Positions 48,143-56,845 of a DNA stretch of 64,000 nt are shown one piece after another. The stretch's first letter is position 1, and the number at the start of each line of letters is the position of its first letter. The position numbers and the translations under genes were made by a program. Source of the DNA: Myxacorys chilensis ATA2-1-KO14 (GTDB lineage: Bacteria > Cyanobacteriota > Cyanobacteriia > Leptolyngbyales > Leptolyngbyaceae); assembly GCA_019359275.1 (NCBI GenBank), contig JAHHHP010000001.1:62001-126000 (forward strand), in the 5' to 3' direction. The notes under the pieces are model-generated. The model was not told where the DNA came from. It did no database searches and saw only the letters and a program-made list of their open reading frames with translations.

Positions 48143-48413
48143 AAATTGCGGTGTACTTTGGATGGAACTCCCCAGAATAATCTTTGAGAACTTCAATAAC
48201 TTCTTGAACAGATTGCATAGGTATGATCCCTTCTCTAGAGCGCATCCAAAAACTTGAATTCTCCACATACACGTTGCATCTTATCTCTAGCAATCATATG
48301 GAAGAAAGCTTGCTCGACTAATGCCCTGCGTAATCTAAAAGAACAATTGCTTTAAGTAGTCATCAACATTTCTAAAACACTACCTTTATCCTCTCAAACC
48401 TGTAAAGCTTAGC

Positions 48414-49385
48414 ATGAGAAGTCAAATGAAAATTGCCTACATTATTTTGGCACACAGGTATCCCGAACAGCTAACTCGTCTAGTTCTTAGACTCAATTCT
48501 GAAAATGTGTCATTTTTTATCCACATAGATAAGAGGACTGATAGTAGGATCTACCATCAAGCAACGACTCAACTCTGTCATCTTAACAACGTCCATTTTA
48601 TACACAGAAATAAATGCTATTGGGGTGGTTTCGGTCTTGTGCAAGCTCCAATAGAGGGAATAAATGAGATTTTCAAAAGAAATATATCCTTTGATTGGCT
48701 AATTTTACTAACTGGGCAAGATTATCCTCTAAAATCAAACAATCAAATTGCGAAAGTATTAGAGGAAAATGAAGGAAAAATATTCATGACTTATGAAGAT
48801 TATCGAATTCCACCCGATAAGAGTTGGCAAACTAGCGGTACTGATAGAATTCACTATTGGCATTTTATTCTAACTACTCATTTTCGTCTTGTTCTACCAC
48901 CTCAGTTGACTGCTAGTACTTATTTAAGAAGCAAAATACTCAAAATAAAATGGCTACGTTTAGTTTCGTCTTTATATACATCTTTATTGTTCTGGGTTCC
49001 TATTGAAGAGCGAGTTTTTTTAAAGGATTTCAACGTTTTCCTTGGCTCAGCATCTTGGTGTTTACCTAGAAATTGTGTGGAGTATATTCAAAATTTTATT
49101 CAAACCAACCCTGCCTATGTCAATTACTTCAAATACGTGGAAATTCCAGACGAACTTTTCTTTCAAACTATTGTCTTGAATTCTCCTTTCAAAGATAAAG
49201 TAGTTAATGATAATCTTTTCTACATCGATTGGCAGAACCCTAATCCTAAAGGTCCTAGAGTTTTTGTCAAGGATGATTTTAATAGGCTTGCCAACACCTC
49301 TGACTTGTTTGGAAGAAAGTTCGATTCAACGAGAGACGCAGAAATCTTGGACATGATCGACGAAAAGATTCTTGAAAAGGTCTAG
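48414..49385 (+). CDS. Beta-1,6-N-acetylglucosaminyltransferase-like (GT14)
   Basis: A 323-residue protein of the core-2/I-branching enzyme family. It begins MKIAYIILAHRYPEQLTRLV (after a four-residue extension), with VSFFIHIDKRTDSR near 32-45, then the diagnostic WGGFGLVQAPIEGINEIF near 71-88, DWLILLTGQDYPLKSNNQIA near 95-114, and LGSASWCLPRNCVEYIQNF near 205-223. Bacterial GT14 members are found in capsule loci. It closes the exopolysaccharide locus; the start could be 48414 or 48426. Confidence 0.87.
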   Translation: MRSQMKIAYIILAHRYPEQLTRLVLRLNSENVSFFIHIDKRTDSRIYHQATTQLCHLNNVHFIHRNKCYWGGFGLVQAPIEGINEIFKRNISFDWLILLTGQDYPLKSNNQIAKVLEENEGKIFMTYEDYRIPPDKSWQTSGTDRIHYWHFILTTHFRLVLPPQLTASTYLRSKILKIKWLRLVSSLYTSLLFWVPIEERVFLKDFNVFLGSASWCLPRNCVEYIQNFIQTNPAYVNYFKYVEIPDELFFQTIVLNSPFKDKVVNDNLFYIDWQNPNPKGPRVFVKDDFNRLANTSDLFGRKFDSTRDAEILDMIDEKILEKV

Positions 49386-49640
49386 CTATGGTTTAGCTAT
49401 GTTTAAGAAGTGTCATTGATTCATTGCGGCATATATCGCTATGGAATTATTAGTCTACTGAAGTGCAGTAACCACAGCCAGTGAATCATCTCCGAATACG
49501 AAAGACCTCTGCAAACTACGTTAGCCCTTTACTGTTTGTGGGCTAACTAGCATAGTTGCTCATAATTGCTGTGATCGCGCTGCCAAGCCCTATAGGGGTT
49601 TACAAAGCAAAGTTCAAAGGGTCGGGCTAAGGGAAAATCA

Positions 49641-50030
49641 ATGGTTTACATGGAACAGAAGGCACTTCAGATGGAGCAGAGAACGCACACAGCTCAAGAT
49701 GGCACGACTGTTGTCATTCTTCAGCCATCGGGTCGCTTAGACATTACAACAGCATGGCAATTTCGCCTCAAGCTACAAGATTGTATTGCCAAAGAGAGTA
49801 ATCACATTGTCGTGAACTTGGGGCAGGTCAATTTTATTGATAGCTCTGGACTTACTTCTTTAGTTGCAGGAATGCGCGATGCAGATAAATTTAGAGGCAG
49901 TTTTCGCATTTGCGATGTGCATCCTGAAGCAAAGCTAGTGTTTGAAGTAACGATGATGGATTCGGTATTTGAAGTTTTTGAGACGGAAGAAGAAGCCTTA
50001 GAAGGCTTATCGAGAAGTCTAGCAAGTTAG
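49641..50030 (+). CDS. STAS-domain anti-anti-sigma-like protein
   Basis: A 129-residue SpoIIAA-like protein. The STAS fold shows VVILQPSGRLDITTAWQFRL near 24-43 and NFIDSSGLTSLVAGMRDADK near 64-83; the D-S-S-G motif carries the conserved phosphorylatable Ser (68 or 69). Such proteins bind and are phosphorylated by anti-sigma kinases in partner switching. No anti-sigma factor or phosphatase gene is nearby. ATGs at residues 4 and 11 are alternative starts. A strong hairpin follows the gene. Confidence 0.88.
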   Translation: MVYMEQKALQMEQRTHTAQDGTTVVILQPSGRLDITTAWQFRLKLQDCIAKESNHIVVNLGQVNFIDSSGLTSLVAGMRDADKFRGSFRICDVHPEAKLVFEVTMMDSVFEVFETEEEALEGLSRSLAS

Positions 50031-50056
50031 GTTTATTGAGAAGAAGCAGTATTTTG

Positions 50057-50108
50057 GGCAGACGAGAGATTCTTCACGGCGTTATAGAATCTCTCGTCTG
50101 CCGCTTTT
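50057..50108. terminator. Bidirectional hairpin between convergent genes
   Basis: A 17-bp stem (GGCAGACGAGAGATTCT at 50057-50073 and its complement at 50086-50102) with a 12-base loop lies between the STAS gene and the CpcT-like gene, followed on the forward strand by CGCTTTTG. Position between two converging genes and stem strength indicate a shared terminator. Confidence 0.75.
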
Positions 50109-50120
50109 GTGGTGGGGGTT

Positions 50121-50684
50121 CTAAAGTTGGGTTTGCTTAGTACACGTATAAGCTCCCATTAATGCTCCCCAGAGAGCTTTTCCGGTGTCTGGCTCAATGC
50201 CTTTGTCATAGCTCAGAAATTGATCTGAACGCGCTTCAAATCCCAGAGAAACTTGAATTGTTTTGCCTTGGTAGGCGAAACAGCATCGGGTATCGGTCGG
50301 AGGTGAGCCAATGAAGCAATTGTCGTTGTGCGTTACGTGAAGGACGCATCCAGGCAGAAGTTCAATTTGTTCTTCGGTGAGGCTTTGCAGTAATTCAGGA
50401 TGTTGTCCTCCTGTTTTAACTGCGGAGGGATCTTTAAAGGCATAGTATTGAACTTTGAGATCAGAGCCATGAGCCTGCAACCGCATCAAACGCTGACGAT
50501 AAGGATTGTTGAGGTTAATCACATTGGCTTGTTCGGCAAATAGAGTAATACTGTCTTGGCTAAACAGAGAGACAAGACGATGCCATAGGCGGAGGTGGAC
50601 AAACCAAGCCGGATCAGTGATCGCTTGATCTCGATTCTCAAATTCACCCGCTAAATATTGAGCCAGAAGATTTAACGAAGACAT
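50121..50684 (-). CDS. CpcT/CpeT-family phycobiliprotein bilin lyase
   Basis: A 187-residue protein of the family that attaches phycocyanobilin to Cys of phycobiliprotein beta subunits. Recognisable elements: the N-terminal LLAQYLAGEFENRDQAITDP (6-25), LRLWHRLVSLFSQDSITLFA, the NPYRQRLMRLQA run, CVLHVTHNDNCFIGSPPTD near 111-129, and the C-terminal KALWGALMGAYTCTKQ. The pattern separates it from CpcE/F and CpcS lyases. Which beta-subunit it serves cannot be said; no phycobilisome genes are in the window. Divergent from tadA. Confidence 0.9.
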   Translation of the reverse strand: MSSLNLLAQYLAGEFENRDQAITDPAWFVHLRLWHRLVSLFSQDSITLFAEQANVINLNNPYRQRLMRLQAHGSDLKVQYYAFKDPSAVKTGGQHPELLQSLTEEQIELLPGCVLHVTHNDNCFIGSPPTDTRCCFAYQGKTIQVSLGFEARSDQFLSYDKGIEPDTGKALWGALMGAYTCTKQTQL

Positions 50685-50746
50685 AGGTTTAGACCGTGAT
50701 TAAGCTAACTTGAAACGGCTTACAATAGGCGCAGTATTGCTGAGCT

Positions 50747-51253
50747 ATGCCGTACCACATTCCACCACCGCCGATCGATCATCCTGAGTATCTCAAGCAT
50801 CGGGACTGGATGCAACGCGCCCTAGAACTAGCAGAACGGGCAGGAGAACAAGGAGATGTACCAGTCGGCGCGATCGTAGTGGATGCCCAAGGAAAGTTAA
50901 TTGCCGAGGCGCAAAATCGTCGAGAGCGCGATCGCGACCCCACGGCTCACGCTGAAATTTTAGCGCTCAGAGCTGCCGGACAAGTTCTTCAAAGCTGGCA
51001 TCTGAACGACTGTACACTTTACGTCACGTTGGAACCGTGCCCAATGTGCGCTGGTGCGATTGTTCTATCACGGCTGGGGTGCTTGGTCTACGGAACCGAC
51101 GACCTAAAAGCGGGAGCCATTCGGACAGTACTAAATCTGCCGGATTGCCCCGCGTCAAATCATCGCGTTCCGGTGCTGAGCGGAATTTTAGAATCGGCTT
51201 GTCGCGAACAGCTTCAAACGTGGTTTGCTCGTCGCCGCTCATCGTCTCGCTAG
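50747..51253 (+). CDS. tadA: tRNA-specific adenosine deaminase
   Basis: Deaminates A34 to inosine in tRNA-Arg(ACG). 168 residues. The zinc site is complete: HAE at 68-70 (TAHAEILALRAA) and PCPMCAGAI at 97-105, with Cys98 and Cys101 as ligands. GDVPVGAIVVDAQGKLIAEA near 36-55 is the substrate-loop region. Length is typical. Its last 15 bp overlap the end of the convergent murG gene. Confidence 0.95.
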   Translation: MPYHIPPPPIDHPEYLKHRDWMQRALELAERAGEQGDVPVGAIVVDAQGKLIAEAQNRRERDRDPTAHAEILALRAAGQVLQSWHLNDCTLYVTLEPCPMCAGAIVLSRLGCLVYGTDDLKAGAIRTVLNLPDCPASNHRVPVLSGILESACREQLQTWFARRRSSSR

Positions 51254-52366
51254 GCAGTCTCGCACGAGTTGCGCGGTTCGCTCAGCGCTGTCAACCACAG
51301 CAAGCGAGGCGGCGCGATCTGCCATTTGCTCTAAACGATTGGCTTTGCCAAGCTTCGTAGAGGTTCGCTGCGCGAAGTCCGTTGGATTGCGCTCTTTCAG
51401 AAGCGTCAAAACGGAGTTCTGAAGCATTTCTGGTGTTAATTCCGATTGACGAAACAAAATTGCTGCTCCTGCGTTCGCAAAAACAGTGGCATTGTAGGTC
51501 TGGTGATCTTCTGCGGCGAACGGAAACGGAATTAGAATCGAAGGAGTGTGCGTCACGGCTAGCTCAGTTAGCGTTCCTGCTCCTGCTCGACTGATCGCTA
51601 GGTTTGCCCGATGAAACAGCGCTGCCATGTTGTTATAGAACGGCAGGGCTAGATACTGTGGATGGTGTAGCGTGTCTAGTTCTGGGTCATTGTCACCTGT
51701 GATATGGACTACCCACGCTCCCGCCTCAAACCAAGCTGGAGCAGACTGGCGCACAAGCTTGTTGAGTGCAACGGCTCCCTGACTGCCGCCAACTACTACA
51801 ATGAGCGGAACCTGATCTGGAATTGATAGATCAAGTGAAGCAGATTCGAGGGCTGAGCGAAACTGCGATCGCACAGGCGTTCCAACGCAAATCGTCTTTG
51901 CGTTCTTCAAATACTTTGCTGCCGCTTCAAAACCGAGGGCAACAGCCGTACACCACGGGGCAAATAGGCGAGTTACCTTTCCTGGAAGTGCGTTGGACTC
52001 GTGCAGAATGACAGGCAACCCCAGCGATCGCGCGGCAAATAGGGCAGGTCCAGAAATATAGCCTCCGGTTGTAAACACGCCGCTAAACTGACCGTCTTGC
52101 AGTAGCTTTCTCACCTTGAACACTGATCCCAGCAATCCGAATAGAACTTTCAGCGTTTCCAGTCCCAGCTTTTGCTGAAACCCTGTGACTTTAACCGTAT
52201 GCAACGGGTAGCGATCGCCGACCAGCTTTGTCTCTAAGCGATCCGGCACGCCGAGCCATTCAATTTGGTAATCGGAAAGCTGCTCAGCAGTTGCGATCGC
52301 AGGAAATAAATGCCCCCCCGTGCCACTTGCGGCGATTAACAAACGAGGCGGAGGGGTAGGACGCAT
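51239..52366 (-). CDS. murG: UDP-GlcNAc:lipid I N-acetylglucosaminyltransferase MurG
   Basis: The peripheral membrane GT28 enzyme that makes lipid II for peptidoglycan. 375 residues from ATG 52366. It starts RLLIAASGTGGHLFPAIATA with the glycine-rich GTGGH loop, then FTTGGYISGPALFAARSLGL near 93, HESNALPGK near 118, VVVGGSQGAVALNKLV near 195, and the UDP-GlcNAc site AISRAGAGTLTELAVTHTPS near 258-277. Upstream ten codons of open frame (from 52396) look like leader. The tail overlaps the end of tadA on the other strand. Confidence 0.95.
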   Translation of the reverse strand: MRPTPPPRLLIAASGTGGHLFPAIATAEQLSDYQIEWLGVPDRLETKLVGDRYPLHTVKVTGFQQKLGLETLKVLFGLLGSVFKVRKLLQDGQFSGVFTTGGYISGPALFAARSLGLPVILHESNALPGKVTRLFAPWCTAVALGFEAAAKYLKNAKTICVGTPVRSQFRSALESASLDLSIPDQVPLIVVVGGSQGAVALNKLVRQSAPAWFEAGAWVVHITGDNDPELDTLHHPQYLALPFYNNMAALFHRANLAISRAGAGTLTELAVTHTPSILIPFPFAAEDHQTYNATVFANAGAAILFRQSELTPEMLQNSVLTLLKERNPTDFAQRTSTKLGKANRLEQMADRAASLAVVDSAERTAQLVRDCLARR

Positions 52367-52660
52367 AGGGAATGGCTCAACAGTTGAAGGTTGCACAGCT
52401 AAAACAAAAATCGAGCGTCAAAAATGATAGAGCAATCATACACTCTCCTTAGGTCTTCCACGGATGCTAAGATCTCCAAATAGAACGGCTTTCTATCGGC
52501 TCAACGTTCTTACCCCTCTCAAATACCGTTAATCCGGCCATAGCATGACTGTGGTAATTTCATAGTGGCTGTGTCATCGCTTCTGCTCAAAAAATCCGGT
52601 TCCTCCGCGCCATTCAGTGTATAGTTGACTGGAAGTCTACCTGTTTCAGACAGTTGCCCT

Positions 52661-53503
52661 ATGCGCCACTTGACTTTGCCAGCTGCCCCCATTCGCTTAA
52701 TGCTCGTTGCAAAGTCAGGATTAAAGTCCTGGAAAGCTCTGTTTTTCCTGACACTTGGAGTTGCGATCGCCCTGAACCAGTTGTCCCCCAGTCGAGCGAC
52801 TGCCGCAACTCCACAAACCGCTCCCGCTCCTCTCAAACAAGTGCTGACCCAAATTGATGCCGCCGCCACTAACAAGAATTTACAAGGCGTTCTTCAGTTT
52901 TATAGCCCTGCCTTTACCCACTCTGACGGTCTGACTCGTCAAACCCTAGAGCAATCCTTGACGGCATTGTGGAAGCAGTATCCTCAACTGACCTATCGAA
53001 CAGAATTAAAATCTTGGCAACCGATCGGATCCGGTGTTCAAGCAGAAACGGTGACTTATATTACCGGAAGCCAAATGGTGAACGGTCAGCAAATGAAGCT
53101 GAATGCGGCAATCGAAGCGCGTCATAAGATTGAGAATAATCAGATTGTCAGACAGGATGTGTTGGCAGAGAATAACCAGATTACATCAGGCGAGAATCCA
53201 CCCTCAGTCAAAATCAATCTGCCGAATCAAGTCAAGCCCGGACAAGAATTTAATTTTGACGCGATCGTGCAGGAGCCGCTAGAAAATGATTTGCTCTTGG
53301 GATCTGTGCTTGAGGAACCTGTGACGGCAAACAGCTATGTCAAACCTTCAACCGCTGACCTAGAGCTACTGTCTTCTGGAGGCGTCTTTAAAGTAGGTCG
53401 TGCGCCAAACACACCGAGTTCTCAATGGATTTCGGCAGTTCTTGTGCGTTATGGTGGGATGACGATGGTGACTCAACGCCTGCGAGTTGTCGGTGCAAAG
53501 TAG
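52661..53503 (+). CDS. Exported NTF2-like protein, unknown
   Basis: 280 residues from ATG 52661. The N-terminus has a signal-like hydrophobic segment (ALFFLTLGVAIALNQLS, about 25-41) with an A-T-A-A cleavage region. Residues about 60-175 (LKQVLTQIDAAATNKNLQGV, FYSPAFTHSDGLTRQTLEQS, then TVTYITGSQ) match the NTF2/SnoaL-like fold. The C-terminal 100 residues contain an immunoglobulin-like stretch (KINLPNQVKPGQEFNFDAIV). Likely periplasmic or thylakoid-lumenal. Function unknown. A good terminator follows. Confidence 0.8.
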   Translation: MRHLTLPAAPIRLMLVAKSGLKSWKALFFLTLGVAIALNQLSPSRATAATPQTAPAPLKQVLTQIDAAATNKNLQGVLQFYSPAFTHSDGLTRQTLEQSLTALWKQYPQLTYRTELKSWQPIGSGVQAETVTYITGSQMVNGQQMKLNAAIEARHKIENNQIVRQDVLAENNQITSGENPPSVKINLPNQVKPGQEFNFDAIVQEPLENDLLLGSVLEEPVTANSYVKPSTADLELLSSGGVFKVGRAPNTPSSQWISAVLVRYGGMTMVTQRLRVVGAK

Positions 53504-53553
53504 CCAGAGGGCAAAGAGCTTTTTGCAAGTAGCTTAGGGTTCTGTGTTTAGAG

Positions 53554-53592
53554 AGGGTGATCGCCTTTTTGAAGGGCGATCACCCTTTTTGG
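53554..53592 (+). terminator. Rho-independent terminator
   Basis: AGGGTGATCGCCTTT pairs with AAGGGCGATCACCCT (one G-T pair, three-base loop) and ends in TTTTT. It lies about 50 bp after the NTF2-like gene and 2 bp before the stop of the convergent AONS-like gene, so it may serve both strands. The stem contains GATCGCC, part of a HIP1-like sequence. Confidence 0.85.
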
Positions 53593-53593
53593 G

Positions 53594-54874
53594 CTAAGCG
53601 CTAATCGTTGCCTTGTATATTGAATCCCGCGCGCTTACCATAGCGTTAACTAATTTATCCATCTCCTCGCGCGTGTGCAGTGCGTTGACGGTCATTCGGA
53701 TTCTAGGTTTTGCAATAAACCAGATGGGAGATACCCAGAGTCCATACGACGTCAGCAGTTCTTGGGCAAATTCTTTCGGATTAAGTTCGGTTGGCAAAAT
53801 CACGGGAACGACGTTAGTTTCGCCAATGGCCTCAAACCCTTGAGCCACGAGACGAGATCGCAGGTACTTTGTGTTCTCCTGCAAGCGGGCCACGAGTTCA
53901 GGATGCTCTTGCACCATCCGAATACTTTGCAGGGCAGCCGCCGCTAGAGGAGGAGCCAGAGAACAGGTGCCAATCGACGTAGGAGAGCAGTTTAATAGCG
54001 GTTTCAATTCTGCCACTGGAGAACTGATGGCGGCTCCCACAGACGCGCCAAATTTAGAAAAAGTCGTCATGATTAGGGGCACTACGCCTTTGTTGATCGC
54101 ATCTTGAGGCGTCAACCCGTAATGCTCATAGATGCCCCGCCCTGATGCCCCAATTGCCCCACTGGCGTGGGCTTCATCCATCAGCAGAACGCTGTCAGGA
54201 TAGTGAGACATCACATCGATCATCTCCGGTAGGGGCGCAAGATCGCCGTCCATCGAGAAGACCGCATCAGAGACGACCATAATTCGGTCTCCCTCTTTAA
54301 CGTAGCGCTTCAGCTTTCGCGCCAAATCTTCGACATCGCAGTGACGGTAGGCTTTCACCCGGACTCGAGGGCTGTGACCAAACAGCTTACCCGATCGCGT
54401 TCCCGCATTGGCCAGCGCCGACACAATACAGCCGTGATTGAGCACATCGGTCATGATCAGCGTTTCGCGGGTATGTTCAAATCCTGGAACCGGAATCGCA
54501 AGGTGACAAAACGCATCCATTAGTGCTTGCATCGCCATCCACGCATTGAGAAAAAGCTGAGTGTGGGGCAAATGCTTGAACCGCGATACTTCTTCTTCCA
54601 ATTGACGATGTAGGTCAACTCGACCGCTTAGCACCGAGGTTGAACTAGTTGAAGTGCCGTATTGCAAGATGGCGTCGATCGCCGCTTGCTTGACCGATTC
54701 GTTTTGTGTTAGCCCTAGCACATCATTGGTGCAAAAGGTGAGAACGGTGTGCCGTTTTCCCGTTTCTGCGTCTTCGATCTCGACAATATTTCCTTGACGG
54801 GCATGGCAAATATATTCATCAGGCTCTAGCCCGCTATCATACCAACGCCGCACGTACTCCTTAACAACTTGCAC
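53594..54874 (-). CDS. AONS/KBL-type PLP-dependent acyltransferase
   Basis: A 426-residue alpha-oxoamine synthase-like enzyme, the family of BioF, glycine C-acetyltransferase and serine palmitoyltransferase. Evidence: TFCTNDVLGLTQNESVKQAA near 46-65, a GTSTSSTSVLSGRVDLHRQL block typical of the family, DVLNHGCIVSALANAGTRSG (usual D-x-x-x-H-A-S region), LLMDEAHASGAIGASGRGIY near 229-248, and the PLP Lys in TTFSKFGASVGAAI near 269-282. The amino acid and acyl-CoA are not predictable; no other biotin genes are adjacent, so bioF is not asserted. Confidence 0.87.
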   Translation of the reverse strand: MQVVKEYVRRWYDSGLEPDEYICHARQGNIVEIEDAETGKRHTVLTFCTNDVLGLTQNESVKQAAIDAILQYGTSTSSTSVLSGRVDLHRQLEEEVSRFKHLPHTQLFLNAWMAMQALMDAFCHLAIPVPGFEHTRETLIMTDVLNHGCIVSALANAGTRSGKLFGHSPRVRVKAYRHCDVEDLARKLKRYVKEGDRIMVVSDAVFSMDGDLAPLPEMIDVMSHYPDSVLLMDEAHASGAIGASGRGIYEHYGLTPQDAINKGVVPLIMTTFSKFGASVGAAISSPVAELKPLLNCSPTSIGTCSLAPPLAAAALQSIRMVQEHPELVARLQENTKYLRSRLVAQGFEAIGETNVVPVILPTELNPKEFAQELLTSYGLWVSPIWFIAKPRIRMTVNALHTREEMDKLVNAMVSARDSIYKATISA

Positions 54875-55152
54875 AGTTTGTTCCTCTCACCTGTTTGACG
54901 ATCGCAATTCCGTAGGAAGCTGCGCTTTACGCATCTGAGTCACCAGTATATTTGGCTAATACAGAATTTCGCCATGTTGCATAAAGACGCTGATTCATAG
55001 TGGATAGGGATAAATGGTTTGGGATGAATAACAGCTTATCAGGGGGATGGCAGATGGGGGATAGCGATAGGCAATTTTAAAGTGCAAAAGCGACAGGCTG
55101 ACCAAACTCAGTCTTGCCTATCGCTGATCGTAAACTTTAATCGGCCATTTGT
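54875..55152. other. Intergenic region
   Basis: 278 bp between two genes on the same strand. No feature recognised, apart from a possible leader promoter region for the AONS-like gene. Confidence 0.35.
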
Positions 55153-56040
55153 TTAGAGTTCAGCAACGGCTCGTTCTATGAGACGCCGCGCTAGAGTTTG
55201 CGTTCCCGTATGGGTATAGTATTTCACGGAAACGTCAAGGAATGCCCCTACGTAGTCCAGTTTGTCAGCAGAAACCTGGATAACTTGGCTGAGATGACTG
55301 AGAACGCTCTGCTGAGTGAGGTTACGAGAGCTAACAAAGTCACCCATCCAGCCTTTTACAGAGTCGAAGCTTTGGGTAATAAAGCCCAACTGCCCGGCAG
55401 GATTGCCGCCCGGAATTAGATCACTGACGCCTTTAAAGGTCTGATTTTTTTGGAGTTCGTCTGGTGAGGTCTGAGTGATGCTCGCCATGCCTTTTTCGAT
55501 GAAGCCGCCGCCGAGTGGAATCAGCCCGTCATAGCAGACGAGGGCTGCCATTCGCATCAGCGATTCGCCGCCGTAGTCGCCTAGTGCAGCTAGAAAGTCA
55601 CCGATGCTGTCTCCAGGAATGCCATTAATTTGGCAAAAGGCGACCAGTTCGACCACGAGTTTAACGGCGAGGTCAAGACTTTGCGCTTTTTCTGGCTTGG
55701 GGGTGAGATTGCCCAAAAAGCCTAAAAACGAGATGTCTTGCCCAATTTTGTTTGCCAATGCCGCCGCACCGAGCGCTCCTGCCGCCGAGTCAACGGTGTT
55801 GTAGAGCCACATCGCCCGCTGATAGCCTTGAGAACTGTCGTTGTAGAGGTAAACGGCGCGTTCCCCGATCGCTTGAATCATCGCGTCGTCGGTTTCACCT
55901 GTGACAGCACTAATCGTGTTTGTAAAGCCCGTCAAGTTTTGCCATTGTCCCGGCACGACGAAATCGAGGGCGTTGAGGGCTTTGACCGTCATCCCGTCTG
56001 TGGGAAGTTCGTCCACCAATTCGTAAATAGTTTTGCTCAT
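55153..56040 (-). CDS. Conserved-looking protein of unknown function
   Basis: 295 residues. It opens MSKTIYELVDELPTDGMTVK and is largely helical with Gly-rich hydrophobic segments (AAGALGAAALANKIGQDISF near 87; a second near 180 with LIPLGGGFIEKGMASI). Such amphipathic Gly/Ala helices suggest membrane association or a filament-like fold, but no clear transmembrane helix is present and there is no signal peptide. The upstream sequence GGAGC at 56043-56047 is a good ribosome binding site. I do not recognise the family. Confidence 0.7.
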   Translation of the reverse strand: MSKTIYELVDELPTDGMTVKALNALDFVVPGQWQNLTGFTNTISAVTGETDDAMIQAIGERAVYLYNDSSQGYQRAMWLYNTVDSAAGALGAAALANKIGQDISFLGFLGNLTPKPEKAQSLDLAVKLVVELVAFCQINGIPGDSIGDFLAALGDYGGESLMRMAALVCYDGLIPLGGGFIEKGMASITQTSPDELQKNQTFKGVSDLIPGGNPAGQLGFITQSFDSVKGWMGDFVSSRNLTQQSVLSHLSQVIQVSADKLDYVGAFLDVSVKYYTHTGTQTLARRLIERAVAEL

Positions 56041-56123
56041 GAAAAGCTCCTGTGAATGGTTTCACGACAGATCGTGAGGAAAGTGATCCGTTGACGGATC
56101 AATCAGACTTCTTGAAATCCGGT

Positions 56124-56651
56124 TTAGATTTTCAGTTTGGATAATCCTTTGAGGTCAAATTTAGAAATCCATTGCTCACGCTCGGCTTGACTGAAGTTAG
56201 GATCGCGCCCGAGGACTTTTACTTGATATTTGCCAACCAACACACTCGTTTGAGTTTTGCCCATCGTGATGGCTGGGTAGCCTGCGATCGTTTGGGAGCT
56301 GTTTTCATACTTAGCGGCGGCAGCAGGCAGGCTGCTGGTGTCAGAAATCGATAGTTTTGCTACCTCTTTACCATCTTTTTTAAGAGCCGCTTCACTAAAG
56401 CCTTTCTTCTCTTGGGTGTAAACTCGCTCGTAGCCTGCCCCTGGTTTCGGGAAGTACTTATTGAATTGACTGCCTTGAGTGGCATCTTTAGCAACGGCAG
56501 TGACACCACGCTTGGTGCTGTCTTGCTGAGCCTGAGCAAAGCGATCGGGGGCTTTTGCCTGCTGACAGCCTGTAATCAGGAGAACAACGGTCAATAAAAG
56601 CCCAAGGAGACTGCGCTGCCAGTGTTTAAACGTCGGTACTGAGTTTCTCAT
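56124..56651 (-). CDS. Predicted lipoprotein, unknown
   Basis: 175 residues from ATG 56651. The signal sequence ends with the lipobox LITGC (Cys29), so it should be lipid-anchored. Mature part is basic and Lys-rich, with GSQFNKYFPKPGAGYERVYT and YPAITMGKTQTSVLVGKYQV. Such lipoproteins are widespread in cyanobacteria without assigned function. The frame stays open 45 codons upstream, but that would bury the signal peptide. It lies 83 bp downstream of the unknown 295-residue gene's stop region on the same strand. Confidence 0.75.
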   Translation of the reverse strand: MRNSVPTFKHWQRSLLGLLLTVVLLITGCQQAKAPDRFAQAQQDSTKRGVTAVAKDATQGSQFNKYFPKPGAGYERVYTQEKKGFSEAALKKDGKEVAKLSISDTSSLPAAAAKYENSSQTIAGYPAITMGKTQTSVLVGKYQVKVLGRDPNFSQAEREQWISKFDLKGLSKLKI

Positions 56652-56845
56652 AGCATTTACTTGGAGAGAACGGTTGATTGAATATAGACGACTATTTGGT
56701 GTATACCAAACTTTCCTACCATAGCTACTGGCTAAGGAATGATTTTCACAGAAATATCTTCTGTACTGCGCTTCGCGCAACTTCAAATGAACCGCGTCTC
56801 ACAGGAAATACAGTTTGCCAAAAAATTCTTAGTCTCTGGTTCAGT

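Noticed and set aside
48069..48293. 74-codon reverse frame before GT14
   Set aside because: Its end lies in the hairpin loop region, it overlaps the methyltransferase relic, and the product is not recognisable. The segment GIIPMQSVQEVIEVLKDY looks protein-like but is too short to call.
53594..54874. bioF assignment for the PLP enzyme
   Set aside because: The fold is right, but no biotin genes are adjacent and several alpha-oxoamine synthases share these motifs.
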